Positions 29,179 to 38,521 of a stretch of 64,000 bases of DNA are shown one piece after another. Below the pieces are notes generated by a model. The model did no database searches and had not been told where the DNA came from. It worked only from the letters and a program-made list of their open reading frames with translations. Origin of the DNA: JALORV01 sp963780715 (GTDB lineage Bacteria > Pseudomonadota > Gammaproteobacteria > Burkholderiales > Burkholderiaceae_F); contig CAWADK010000009.1 in assembly GCA_963780715.1 (NCBI GenBank), positions 1 through 64,000 of the forward strand, in the 5' to 3' direction. The position numbers were made by a program, and so were the translations under genes. Numbering within the stretch: the stretch's first letter is position 1; each line of letters opens with the position of its first letter.

Positions 29179-29203
29179 CGTGTAACGCGTCAGCCGCAAA
29201 GGA

Positions 29204-29235
29204 ACAACGGCGCCCGCGGGCGCCGTTGTCGTTTC
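29204..29235. terminator. Hairpin terminator between convergent genes
   Basis: ACAACGGCGCC at 29204-29214 pairs with GGCGCCGTTGT at 29219-29229 (11 bp, loop CGCG), followed by CGTTTCC. It lies 25 bp after the Cas6-like stop and 23 bp before the convergent DUF1501 gene end. The T-run is short, so efficiency is uncertain; it could serve both directions. Confidence 0.75.
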
Positions 29236-29252
29236 CTGAGGCCGATCGACCG

Positions 29253-30626
29253 TCAGACGAATACGCCGAGATCGAGCGAGGGCCAGTTCGCCGCGTTCGG
29301 GATGACGTCCTTCATGTTGCCGGCGGGAACGCCGAACCAGGTCGCAAACGTCCCGACCAGCTGGTCGACCGACGTGGTGGGCAACAGGTTGCCGCGGCCG
29401 ACGTCGTTCGGACCGCGCAGCACGGTGTCGGGCCAGGTGCCGTACATCTCGCCGCCCTTGATCGCCCCACCGACCACCATGTGGTGCGCGCCCCAGCCGT
29501 GGTCCGAGCCCTGCCCGTTGGAGTCGAGCGTGCGCCCGAAGTCCGACGCCGTGAAGGCCGTCACGTTATTGGCGATGCCGAGTTCGACCGTGGCGTTGTA
29601 AAACGCCGCCATCGCAGCCGAAATCTGGGCCCAGAGCGGCCCATGGCCAGCGACGAGACCGGAGTGCTGGTCGAAGCCTCCGATCGAGACATGGAACACC
29701 TGGCGCCGCGCACCGAGCGCCTGGCGCGCCGCGATCATGCGAGCGACGTTGCGCATCTGGTTGCCCAGGCCAGTACCCGGGAACTGCGTCGTCAGCGTGA
29801 CGGCTCCCAGCGCGGTATTGATGGCCGCTGCGGCCTCGGTCGAGCGCTTGACGATCTTGTTGTAGTCGTTGGCCAGCACGTGCGAGCTGGCCGCCGTCAT
29901 GATGTCCTTCAGCGGCGCCGACGCGGAGGTCGTGCTGAACACGTTCGCGTTGGCCTGCAACGCCGGTATTCCCTGGGCGCCATTGTTTCCCAACTGCAAC
30001 TGCGCGACGCTCGAGCCCGACACGAACACGGCGGCCCCTGAAGTCGAGATGGCCGTCACGTTCTGATAGGAGTTTGCCGAGGCGAACAGGTCGCCCATGC
30101 GACCACCCCAGCCGATGCGCGTGCCTTCAGGCCCAAACGACTGCCAGTCGGACTGCTGGTCGTTGTGGGAGAACAGCCCCATCGGGCGCGGTACCGAATT
30201 GTTGCGGTACTGAACCATCGACATCGGCGCGCGCATCGGTCCGATGTTCGCCAGCACTGCTGCCTTGCCCTGGTCGTAGATGGCCTTCAGCGGCGCCATT
30301 TCCGGCCGCATCGCCACCTGGCGTCCGACCATCGACGGGTTGGTTGGTGTCGTCAGCGGCAGCAGCGTGTTCTGCGCCAGGGCCAGATTGGTGCGCGACT
30401 GCGCATAGAGCTGATAGTTCGCATTGTCGAACGGCACGATCGTGTTGCTGTGATCGTTTCCTCCGTACAGGAAGACACAGACCAGCGCCTTGAAGTCGGA
30501 CGGCATCGTCTGGGCCGACGCGGCGCTCATCGCCGCCAGGTTGAGCACCAGCGGTGTGGCCGATCCAGCGACCGACAGCGCGGACGCTGTGCGCAGGAAC
30601 TCGCGGCGCGAAGCGTTCATCGTCAT
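29253..30626 (-). CDS. DUF1501 family secreted protein (copy 1)
   Basis: A 457-residue protein with a twin-arginine-like signal (ASRREFLRTASALSVAGSA, cleavage expected after the ASAQ stretch). DUF1501 proteins belong to the alkaline phosphatase/sulfatase-like superfamily and are of unknown function. Blocks seen include VCVFLYGGNDHSNTIVP, LFSHNDQQSDWQS, VFHVSIGGFDQHSGLV, FTASDFGRTLDSNGQGSDHG and VVGGAIKGGEMYG. The His/Asp residues in these blocks suit metal binding. It follows the DUF1800 copy 1 gene by 22 bp and has an AAGGAG ribosome-binding site. It is clearly paralogous to the gene at 32934-34322. Confidence 0.9.
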   Translation of the reverse strand: MTMNASRREFLRTASALSVAGSATPLVLNLAAMSAASAQTMPSDFKALVCVFLYGGNDHSNTIVPFDNANYQLYAQSRTNLALAQNTLLPLTTPTNPSMVGRQVAMRPEMAPLKAIYDQGKAAVLANIGPMRAPMSMVQYRNNSVPRPMGLFSHNDQQSDWQSFGPEGTRIGWGGRMGDLFASANSYQNVTAISTSGAAVFVSGSSVAQLQLGNNGAQGIPALQANANVFSTTSASAPLKDIMTAASSHVLANDYNKIVKRSTEAAAAINTALGAVTLTTQFPGTGLGNQMRNVARMIAARQALGARRQVFHVSIGGFDQHSGLVAGHGPLWAQISAAMAAFYNATVELGIANNVTAFTASDFGRTLDSNGQGSDHGWGAHHMVVGGAIKGGEMYGTWPDTVLRGPNDVGRGNLLPTTSVDQLVGTFATWFGVPAGNMKDVIPNAANWPSLDLGVFV

Positions 30627-30648
30627 GTTGTTTCTCCTTGCTGTCGGT

Positions 30649-32667
30649 TTACTTCGTGACCAGGAACCCGGGGTCCAGCGTGCTCATGAACACCGCGAGC
30701 CGGACTCGATTGAGCTTGGCGTCATCGATGTCCTTCTGGTTCGCCGGCGGCACGTTGGACGGCGTGGTGGCGGCCGCGATCGGCCCGTAGAAGCAGGCCT
30801 TGGCCACGCCCACGACCGGATCGCCGAAGACGTCGTTGGTGCAGTCCACGCCGTTCACCTGGCCAGCCTTCATCGCGAACGTGCCGTTGGCTCCGTAGAT
30901 CACATCGTAGGTGCCGGTGAACGCGCAACGTGCGCCCTCGTTGGCACACGACGTGTACTGCTTGCCGTTGTAGGTGATCGTCTGCCCGGTCGTCCCCGAC
31001 ACCGGCGCCGGGATCTTCACCGTCGACACGGCGCTGGAGATCGCCGCCAGGCTGGCCTGGCCGATCTGGTTGCCGGTGAGCGTCAGGTTGATCCTGGCTA
31101 TCAGCTTGTCCGGGTCCTCGGCGAGTGCCACCAGGTCCTTGTAGTCGCTGCGCACGTCCGGTCGCCCCATCGTATTGAAGCCGACACCGTTGCCGACCGT
31201 CTGCTGCATGAAGTTCGTGTAATTGGCCACCGAGACTTCGTGCGTGATCTGGAACTCCGGAGCGACCATGCCTTTCGCCGCGATGTCCGTGTTGGGCGGC
31301 ACGAAGCCCGGGCGATAGAAGTTGAAGACCGTCGGTGCGCGCATCGGCGTCTGGAACAGCTGCTCGTCGAGGATGCCGATCCGGTAGATGCCGCTCGCCG
31401 ACTCGGCGCCAAACGCGCGCGCCCAGGCCGTAACACGCAGCACCGGCTCGCGCAGCTTGCCGAACTGCGCCGACGCCATTGCGTTGGCATCACGCGCCTC
31501 GGGGTCGAACAGCACGGCCCGCACCACGGCCTTCAGATCGCCTCGCACGCCCTTGCCGTTGTTGTTGAACACCGCTGCGACGCGGTCGACGTAAGCCGGA
31601 CTCGGGTTCGAAGTGACCAGCCGCTGGATCAGGCGCTGCGCGAGGAACGGCCCGACGTTCGGGTGGTTGAAGATCGTGTCGAGCGCGGTCTTCAGCGCCT
31701 GCGGCCCCGGCGTGCCGGCGGTGATCGTCGCTCCGAGGAACGTCTTCGATTCCGGCGAGTGGAACTTCGGATAGTGCTGCATCGGGATGATCTCCCGCTT
31801 GCGATCCGCCTCGTTGCCGAAGAACCGGTTGTCCTGCAGGTCCGGCGTGCCTTCGTTACCCCAGCTCCAGCCGGTGAACACCTTGGCCAGGCCGCGGATG
31901 TCGTCCATCGTGTACGTGTCGACCGGCTGCCCGTTGACAAGCTTCGGTGTGCCGTCGTTATTGAGCTGCACGATGCCGATCGAGAACAGCTGCATGATCT
32001 CGCGCGCGTAGTTCTCGTCCGGCACGCGGCCGCCATCGGCGCGGTTGCCGAGTGCCGTCAGGTACCGGCCCATCGTCGGATGCAGCGAGACCTCTTCCAG
32101 CAGGTCGCGATAGTTGCCGAATGCATGCTTCGACAGCACGTCGAGGTACGAGGCCATCGCGGCCGGCTTGTTGAGCAGCTGCGCATCGGCCGCCGAGGCG
32201 ACCACGATCTGCGAGAGTGCGAACGTCACGCGCTGGCGCAACTGGTCGTTGCCCGTCAGCGACTGTTTCCACCATGAGCGGTACATCGGGTCCATCGTGA
32301 TCTGCGTGCCGCCGGCACCATCGAGGCCGATTTCGCTGATGACGAAATCGAGATGCGACGAGCGCGGCAGCGCGAACTGTTCCTCGAGCCACGCGTCGAA
32401 ACCCTGCTGCTTGAGCTTCGCGACATCGGCCGAGGACGCACCCATCGTGGACTGCGTGAGGAACCGGATGGCCTCGGTGTCGCTCGGTGGAGTGATCGGA
32501 GCCGACGTCGGTCCCGACGGAGCCGTTGGCGCAGACGGTGACGAGGAGCCCGAGGGCGAACCGGTCGAAGCGCTGTCACCACCCCCTCCACCACAGCCGG
32601 CCAGCATGGCGGCCGCGACAGCGGAAGCAAGCAGGGATCGGTACATCCGGGGCGTCTTCTCGTTCAT
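30649..32667 (-). CDS. DUF1800 family lipoprotein with an inserted cysteine-rich domain (copy 1)
   Basis: A 672-residue predicted lipoprotein: LLASAVAAAMLAGC is a lipobox, followed by a Gly/Ser/Pro-rich linker. The DUF1800 region starts EAIRFLTQSTMGASSADV and has RQRVTFALSQIVVASAAD, NYAREIMQLFSIG, VFTGWSWGN, FNHPNVGPFLAQRLIQRLV and FNFYRPGFVPPNT. Unlike the paralogue at 34339-36084, it carries about 80 extra residues (near 552-632) with four cysteines: YTSCANEGARCAFTGTYDV, then NGVDCTNDVFGDP and AKACFYG. This resembles a small accessory domain of secreted enzymes. DUF1800 function is unknown. GAGGAAGG precedes the chosen ATG. Confidence 0.88.
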   Translation of the reverse strand: MNEKTPRMYRSLLASAVAAAMLAGCGGGGGDSASTGSPSGSSSPSAPTAPSGPTSAPITPPSDTEAIRFLTQSTMGASSADVAKLKQQGFDAWLEEQFALPRSSHLDFVISEIGLDGAGGTQITMDPMYRSWWKQSLTGNDQLRQRVTFALSQIVVASAADAQLLNKPAAMASYLDVLSKHAFGNYRDLLEEVSLHPTMGRYLTALGNRADGGRVPDENYAREIMQLFSIGIVQLNNDGTPKLVNGQPVDTYTMDDIRGLAKVFTGWSWGNEGTPDLQDNRFFGNEADRKREIIPMQHYPKFHSPESKTFLGATITAGTPGPQALKTALDTIFNHPNVGPFLAQRLIQRLVTSNPSPAYVDRVAAVFNNNGKGVRGDLKAVVRAVLFDPEARDANAMASAQFGKLREPVLRVTAWARAFGAESASGIYRIGILDEQLFQTPMRAPTVFNFYRPGFVPPNTDIAAKGMVAPEFQITHEVSVANYTNFMQQTVGNGVGFNTMGRPDVRSDYKDLVALAEDPDKLIARINLTLTGNQIGQASLAAISSAVSTVKIPAPVSGTTGQTITYNGKQYTSCANEGARCAFTGTYDVIYGANGTFAMKAGQVNGVDCTNDVFGDPVVGVAKACFYGPIAAATTPSNVPPANQKDIDDAKLNRVRLAVFMSTLDPGFLVTK

Positions 32668-32933
32668 GGCCTTCCTCACCTGGCGAACAAACTCCAGCGG
32701 AGCGCAGTGCGGTTGCAAGTCCACGTGCGAGCGTAGAGCGCGCGCGCGTGGCACTGTGGCGACTGTAGGAATGCGCCCGCTGCGCGTCCATCGGGCAAAA
32801 GGTTTAGCTGCGACGATCAGCGCCGCCGATCGCGCTCCCGCCTCATCCGTTCGTATGACTTCGCGGGATCGGGGCGCGTGCGAACCGGAACCGAGACGGG
32901 CCGGACGCCGGCGTCAGACTCGACCCGCCGGAT

Positions 32934-34322
32934 CTAGGCCATGAACCCGAGATTCGGCTGCGGAAAATTCGCGGCGTTGGGCAGCACGTCGGCCATCTGC
33001 GCAGGAGTGATGCCAAACCATGTCGCAAGCGTAGCGGCGTACTGATTGACCGCTGTGGTCGGCAACAGATTGCCGCGACCCACGTCGTTCGGCCCGCGCA
33101 GCACGGTGTCGGGCCAGGTGCCGTAGAGCTCGCCGCCCTTGACGGCGCCCCCGACCACGAAGTGATGCGAACCCCAGCCGTGGTCGGAACCTTCGCCGTT
33201 GGAGTCCAGCGTCCGGCCGAAGTCCGATGCGGTGAAGGCCGTCACGCTGTCGCCAATGCCGAGTGCCACCGTCGCGTTGTAAAACGCAGCCATTGCATTG
33301 GCGAGTTCCGCCATGCGGCCGCCGTGCCCGTTGATCAGGCCAGAGTGCTGGTCGAAACCGCCGATCGAAACGTGAAACACCTGGCGCTTGGCACCGAGTG
33401 CCTCGCGGGCAGCGATCATGCGGGCGACGTTGCGCAACTGGTTGCCAAGACCGGTGTTGGGGAAGGTCGAAAACGGCGCCGCGGTCGCCGGAAACGTGGT
33501 GAGCGCGGTGTTCAGCGTCTGCGCCGCTTCGGACGATCGCTTGACGATCGCGTTGTAGTCCTTCTCGAACAGGTTGCCGCGGTCTTCGGTCATCAGTCGG
33601 CGGGCCGTAGCCGGTCCGGCGCTCGAGCCGTACAGCGTCGTACCGGCCAAACCGGTGATTGCCAGACCACCGTTGTTGCCGATCTGCATCTGCACTGCCG
33701 ATTGCCCCGACAGGAAGACCGCGGTGCCCGACGCCGATACGCAGGTGAAGTTCTGGAATTGATTGGACGCCGCCAGCAGGTCGCCCATGCGTCCGCCCCA
33801 GCCGACGCGGGCGCCTTCGCGCCGTCCGTTGTAGGTCTGCCACACGGACTGCTGGTCGTTGTGCGAAAACAGGCTCGGCGGCAGCGGCACGCTGCGCGCG
33901 CGGTACTGCGCCATCGTCGTCGGGACGACGAGCGTACCGACGTTGGCCACCACAGCCGCCTTGCTGGCGTCGTAGATGGTCTTCAGCGGCTGCAACTCGG
34001 CCCGCATCGCAATCTGGCGTCCGCTCATCGACGGATTCGTCGGCGTGTTGAGCGGCAGCAGCGTGGCCTGCGCCAGCGCCAGGTTGGTCCGCGACTGCGA
34101 ATACAGCGCGTAATTCGCGTTGTCGTACGGCACCACCGTGTTCGAGTGATCGTTGCCGCCGTACATGAACACGCACACAAGCGCCTTGTAGTCCGTCGGC
34201 GCCGTCTGCGCCGACGCGGCACCGATCGCCGCCAGGTTCAGGGCCCAGGGCGTGGCCGCCCCTGCGAGCGTGAGGTGGGAAGCCGTGCGGAGAAATTCGC
34301 GGCGGGAAGCATTCGTCGTCAT
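32934..34322 (-). CDS. DUF1501 family secreted protein (copy 2)
   Basis: A 462-residue paralogue of the protein at 29253-30626, with a twin-arginine-like signal (ASRREFLRTASHLTLAGAA). It keeps the family blocks VCVFMYGGNDHSNTVVP, LFSHNDQQSVWQT, VFHVSIGGFDQHSGLI, FTASDFGRTLDSNGEGSDHG and GTWPDTVLRGPNDVGRG. It lies 16 bp after the DUF1800 copy 2 gene, so each DUF1800-DUF1501 couple is a translational unit. A 266-bp gap separates it from DUF1800 copy 1; I see no gene or clear terminator in that gap. Confidence 0.9.
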   Translation of the reverse strand: MTTNASRREFLRTASHLTLAGAATPWALNLAAIGAASAQTAPTDYKALVCVFMYGGNDHSNTVVPYDNANYALYSQSRTNLALAQATLLPLNTPTNPSMSGRQIAMRAELQPLKTIYDASKAAVVANVGTLVVPTTMAQYRARSVPLPPSLFSHNDQQSVWQTYNGRREGARVGWGGRMGDLLAASNQFQNFTCVSASGTAVFLSGQSAVQMQIGNNGGLAITGLAGTTLYGSSAGPATARRLMTEDRGNLFEKDYNAIVKRSSEAAQTLNTALTTFPATAAPFSTFPNTGLGNQLRNVARMIAAREALGAKRQVFHVSIGGFDQHSGLINGHGGRMAELANAMAAFYNATVALGIGDSVTAFTASDFGRTLDSNGEGSDHGWGSHHFVVGGAVKGGELYGTWPDTVLRGPNDVGRGNLLPTTAVNQYAATLATWFGITPAQMADVLPNAANFPQPNLGFMA

Positions 34323-34338
34323 CGTGTTCTCCGTCCGC

Positions 34339-36084
34339 CTATTTCTGCACCAGGAACTCGGGCGAGGTCATCGTGAGGTAAGTCGCCAGGTTGGTGCGGT
34401 TCTGTCGTGCGTTGCTCGCTGTGATGGGTATTGCATTGACGGCGTCCCGGATCGCCGTCACCGTCGCTGGCGACAGTGATTCGTACGCGAGCAGCAGGTT
34501 GATGCGGGCGACCAGCGCGTCCGCGTTGTCCGCGATGCCGTTCAGCTCTGTGTAATTGCCTTTGACGTCGCTGCCGGTGCCAACGCCATTGGCAATCGCA
34601 CCCTGGATGAAATTCGCATACGACGCCACCGAGATCTCGTGGGTGATCTGGAATTCCGGTGCCACCAGGTCCGCCGCGGCCAGGCTGGTATTGGGCGGAA
34701 CGAAGCCGGGCCGGAAGAAGTTGAACACGCTCGGCGCCCGCATCGGCGTCTGCGACAACTGATTGTCGAGCACGCCGATCCGGAAGTTGCCGCTCGCCGA
34801 CGCCGCGTTGAAGGCGCGCATCCATGCCGTGAAACGCAGCAGCGGCTCGCGCAGCTTGCCCGCATTCGGGCCGCTTGCCGGTGTCACGGCCTCGGGATCG
34901 AACAGCACTGCGCGCACGACAGCTTTCAGGTCCCCGCGCACGCCCTTGCCGTTGTCATTGAACACCGCCGCCACCCGCCCGACATAGGCCGGGCTGGGAT
35001 TGCTGGTCACCATGTGCTGGATCAGGCGCGTCGCGATGAACGGCCCGACATTCGGGTGATTGAACAGCGTGTCGAGCGCGACCTTGAGCGCCTGCGGGCC
35101 CGCGGTCCCGGCCGGCACCGTAACGCCGAGGAACTGCTTCTCCAGCGGCGAGTGGTACTGCGCATAGAACTGCATCGGGATCACGCGGCGCATCGGGTCC
35201 TGCGGATTGTTTCCGCCGAAGCGGCCATTGACCGGATCCGGCGTGCCGGTGTTACCCCAGCCCCAGCCGGTGAAGACGCGCGCCAGCCCGCGGATGTCAT
35301 CCATGCTGTAGGTGTCGACCGGTTCTCCGTTGACCAGCTTCGGTGTGCCGTCGTTGTTCAGCTGCACGAGGCCGATCGAGAACAGCTGCATGACTTCGCG
35401 CGCGTAGTTCTCGTCCGGCACCCGCCCGCCATCACCCCGGTTGGCAAGCGAGGTCAGGTACTGCCCCATCGCCGGATGCTTGGTCACGGCTTCGAGCAGG
35501 TCGCGGTAATTTCCAAAGGCGTGAATCGACAGCGTGTCGAGATAGGACGCCAACGTGTGCGGCGCCGTCTGCAGTGCCGCGTCCGCCGCCGACACGACGA
35601 AAATCTGCGACAGCGCAAAGGTGACGCGCTGGCGCAGCGCGTCCGGTGCGGTGACAGCCTGCTTCCAGACCGACTGGTACAGGGGATCGATCGTGACCGT
35701 CACGCCCTCCGGGGTCGGGATCGGATACACCGCCAGCACGAAGTCCAGATGCGAAGTCCGCGGAATCAGGAACTGCTGCTCGACCCAGTCGCTGTAGCCG
35801 AGGCGCTTCAGGCGTTCCGTGTCACCCGCCGTCGCCCCGAACGTGGACTGCGCGAGAAAGCGAATGGCTTGCGGATCGGTCGGGGCTGCCGTCGGTGCCA
35901 CGGTCGGGCCCGAGGGCGCGAAGCCACCCGACGGGGGTTCGGGAATCGTGGGTCCCGGCGCCGGAGCTGGCGCCGCGGGCGCCGGCGCACTGTCGCCGCC
36001 TCCCCCGCCGCCGCACGCGGCCAGCAGGCAGGAGGCTGCGACTGCAACCAGTAAGCTTCGAAGATGAGTTGTCACCAGCATCAT
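34339..36084 (-). CDS. DUF1800 family lipoprotein (copy 2)
   Basis: A 581-residue predicted lipoprotein: SLLVAVAASCLLAAC lipobox, then a Gly/Ala/Pro-rich linker. It has DUF1800 blocks IRFLAQSTFGATAGDTERL, LRQRVTFALSQIFVVSAAD, NYAREVMQLFSIGLVQLNN, RVFTGWGWGN and PSVFNFFRPGFVPPNT, and ends TYLTMTSPEFLVQK. It lacks the inserted cysteine-rich domain of copy 1. The start at 36084 is chosen because AGGAAATTCC precedes it; the open frame runs further upstream into the divergent dacB promoter region. Together with the DUF1501 partner it probably works in the cell envelope; the substrate is unknown. Confidence 0.88.
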   Translation of the reverse strand: MMLVTTHLRSLLVAVAASCLLAACGGGGGGDSAPAPAAPAPAPGPTIPEPPSGGFAPSGPTVAPTAAPTDPQAIRFLAQSTFGATAGDTERLKRLGYSDWVEQQFLIPRTSHLDFVLAVYPIPTPEGVTVTIDPLYQSVWKQAVTAPDALRQRVTFALSQIFVVSAADAALQTAPHTLASYLDTLSIHAFGNYRDLLEAVTKHPAMGQYLTSLANRGDGGRVPDENYAREVMQLFSIGLVQLNNDGTPKLVNGEPVDTYSMDDIRGLARVFTGWGWGNTGTPDPVNGRFGGNNPQDPMRRVIPMQFYAQYHSPLEKQFLGVTVPAGTAGPQALKVALDTLFNHPNVGPFIATRLIQHMVTSNPSPAYVGRVAAVFNDNGKGVRGDLKAVVRAVLFDPEAVTPASGPNAGKLREPLLRFTAWMRAFNAASASGNFRIGVLDNQLSQTPMRAPSVFNFFRPGFVPPNTSLAAADLVAPEFQITHEISVASYANFIQGAIANGVGTGSDVKGNYTELNGIADNADALVARINLLLAYESLSPATVTAIRDAVNAIPITASNARQNRTNLATYLTMTSPEFLVQK

Positions 36085-36214
36085 GGAATTTCCTGGAACG
36101 GGAGCGAACCGGCGACACGCACAGCGGTGCGTACAGAGTTCGGCGTCATCGCAGGCTACCGAGCACGTGATGGCCGGTCTATCGAACGAACGACCTAGCA
36201 TTGCCGCGCATCGC

Positions 36215-37683
36215 ATGAGCTCAGGCCGGCAGAAGGAATCCTTGTTTATTGCGTGGTTATCGCGCGGAATTTCTGCCCTCACTGCGCTCTGTCGTCGTCA
36301 GCGCAGCGGCCGGCCCGGCGCGCGGCGAGGCGCCACGCGTGACCGCCACACTTCCGGAATCAGTCGTACAGGCGCTCAGGGGCGCCAACGTGCCGCTCAG
36401 CGCTGTCGGGATCAGCGTCGTGCCGTTGAATGGAACCGGGCTGATCGCTCGCCGTCAACGAGCAGCTGCCGTTGAATCCGGCCTCGACAATGAAACTCGT
36501 CACGACGCTGGCCGGCCTCGAACTGCTGGGGCCTCAGTACGTCTGGCGCACCGAGGCGCTCGCCGTGGCGCCGGTCACCAATGCAACGCTCGAAGGCGAT
36601 CTGTACCTCCGCGGCAGCGGCGACCCGCAGTTCGTCATCGAGCAGTTCTGGCTGCTCGTGCAGCGCCTGCGCGGCGTCGGCATCCGTGAAATCCGCGGCG
36701 ATCTCGTGCTCGACCGCAGCGCCTTCGAAGTGGCCAGCCACGACGCGGGCGCGTTCGACGGCGAGTCGCTCCGGCCCTACAACGCCGGCCCCGACGCGCT
36801 GCTGCTCAACTACAAAAGCGTCAGCTTCCACTTCGTGCCCGAGGTCGACCCGAAGCAGGTCCGCGTCTATGCGGTGCCGCAACTGGCAGGCATGTCAGTC
36901 CCGGCAACCGTTCGCGCCGTCGAAGGCCCCTGCAACGACTGGCGCGCGCGGCTGGGCGGCGACTTCAGCGACCCGATGCGCCCGCAGTTCCGAGGGGGCT
37001 TTCCGCGCTCGTGCGGCGAGCGGGCCTGGCACGTCAGCCTGCTCAGCCATACCCAGTACGTCGATGCCGTGTTTCGAGCGTTGTGGACGGCCAGCGGTGG
37101 AAGCTGGCGCGGCCAGGCGCGCGACGGCCAGGCACCCGCGGACGCCCGCCGGCTGGCACAACACGAATCAGAGTCGCTCGCTGAGGTCATTCGTGACATC
37201 AACAAGTTCAGCAACAACGTGATGGCGCGGCAGCTTTTTCTGACGATCGGAGGCGAAGCCACCCGGCAACCGGCGAGCGCCGAGCGGGCGCAGCGCGTGG
37301 TGGGCGATTGGCTGGTGGGCAAGGGTCTGGAACGGCGCGAGTTCGTGCTGGAAAATGGAGCCGGGCTGTCCCGCGTCGAGCGCCTGACGCCGGCCGGCCT
37401 CTCGCGGCTGCTCGCCGCCGCGTTCGCGGGCCCGTTGATGCCCGAGTACGTTTCATCACTGCCACTGGTCGGGGTCGACGGCACGATGCGCAAACGCGTC
37501 GGTGCGGCCGGGTCGGCCCATATCAAGACGGGACTGCTGGTCGACACCCGCGCGGTGGCCGGCTACGTGCTGGCGGCCAGCGGCAGGCGCTACGCGGTGG
37601 TTGCGTTCGTCAACCATCCCAACGCCGGCGCCACGCAGGGGGCGCTCGATGACCTCCTGAACTGGGTGTATGTGAATGGCTAG
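36215..37683 (+). pseudogene. dacB: PBP4-like D-alanyl-D-alanine carboxypeptidase/endopeptidase, two frameshifts
   Basis: A periplasmic class C penicillin-binding protein that trims or cuts peptidoglycan cross-links. The catalytic motifs are intact: SxxK in NPASTMKLVTT, SxN in KFSNNVMARQ and KTG in HIKTGLL. The N-terminus is split. A signal-like segment (SLFIAWLSRGISALTAL) from the ATG at 36215 changes frame near 36290 to VVVSAAAGPARGEAPRV. That frame shifts again at the CC 36452-36453, where removing one base gives GLIARVNEQLPLNPASTMK. Corrected length is about 489 residues, normal for PBP4. Both breaks need one base removed, as elsewhere in this window, so sequencing insertions are suspected. 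Confidence 0.82.
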
Positions 37684-37774
37684 GGAATCCTTGGGATTCG
37701 ATCTGCGTCATGACAGGAGCATGATCAGTACCTAGGCTTAATTGTGTGTGGTGGCCCGACCGTAAGGAGAAGCT

Positions 37775-38077
37775 ATGGACCAAGTTACAAAGGAACGTCT
37801 GATGACGGATGTGAATGCAGTGCTCGTGGATGCCGAGGATTTGCTGCGGCAGGCCGCGCAGTCGAGCGGCGAACAGGCCGCAGATCTGCGGCGGCGCGCC
37901 CAGACCGCCATTTCCAGTGCGAAGACTCGCCTGGTGGAAGCCGAACACAGGGTGGTGGACCAGGCCAAGCATGCCGCCAAGGCGACTGACACATGGGTCC
38001 ACGATCATCCATGGACGGCAATCGGAATCGCTGCCGGCATCGGCGTGCTGCTCGGACTGGTCGTCAATCGTCGCTAG
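37775..38077 (+). CDS. DUF883 family inner-membrane protein (YqjD/ElaB-like)
   Basis: A 100-residue protein: a helical, charged N-terminal region (residues 1-75) and one C-terminal membrane segment (WTAIGIAAGIGVLLGLVVNRR, shown in part) preceded by the typical WVHDHPW. This is the YqjD/ElaB architecture; E. coli YqjD tethers ribosomes to the membrane in stationary phase. A strong ribosome-binding site (AAGGAGAAG) precedes the ATG. It is first of a trio with yqjE-like and yqjK-like genes. Confidence 0.92.
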   Translation: MDQVTKERLMTDVNAVLVDAEDLLRQAAQSSGEQAADLRRRAQTAISSAKTRLVEAEHRVVDQAKHAAKATDTWVHDHPWTAIGIAAGIGVLLGLVVNRR

Positions 38078-38107
38078 GCGCGCTTTGCGCCGAGATCGCC
38101 GCGTGCC

Positions 38108-38521
38108 ATGACGGCTGAAGCCGATCGTCCCAGGGGCTTGGTGGGGTCGGTGAGGGCGCTGCTGGCGCACGCGTTGGCCTTGCTGCTGACGCGTGGCGAA
38201 TTGGCTGCGCTCGAACTGGCCGATGCGCGCGATCGCGCGGTGCGGTGGTTGGCGCTGGCCCTTATCGCCGCGGTATTGCTGCTGGCGGCTCTCGTGACGG
38301 TGTCGGTGTGGGTAGCGGCAATCTTCTGGGATGGCCCACGCGTGTTGGCGGTTGGCCTGCTCGCCCTCGGCTATGCCGTGGCGGGCGCCGTTGCATTCAG
38401 CATCCTCCGCCGAGAGGTCGCGGCGGCGCCGCCGATCCTGTCCGAAACCCGCGCCGAACTTGAGAAAGACCGCGACGCCCTGCGCGGCCGCGTGCATAGG
38501 GAGCGTGATGGCACGGGCTGA
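38108..38521 (+). CDS. YqjE-like (phage holin superfamily) membrane protein
   Basis: A 137-residue protein with two adjacent hydrophobic segments (WLALALIAAVLLLAALVTVSV and VLAVGLLALGYAVAGAVAF, shown in part) flanked by charged helices. This is the layout of YqjE/DUF1469 proteins, often labelled phage holin family although they are chromosomal. It follows the DUF883 gene by 30 bp, as in the yqjD-yqjE order. Function is not established. Confidence 0.85.
   Translation: MTAEADRPRGLVGSVRALLAHALALLLTRGELAALELADARDRAVRWLALALIAAVLLLAALVTVSVWVAAIFWDGPRVLAVGLLALGYAVAGAVAFSILRREVAAAPPILSETRAELEKDRDALRGRVHRERDGTG

Noticed and set aside
38108..38521. Prophage remnant suggested by a phage-holin-like protein
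   Set aside because: The gene is the chromosomal YqjE type in a yqjD-yqjE-yqjK-like trio; no other phage gene is near.
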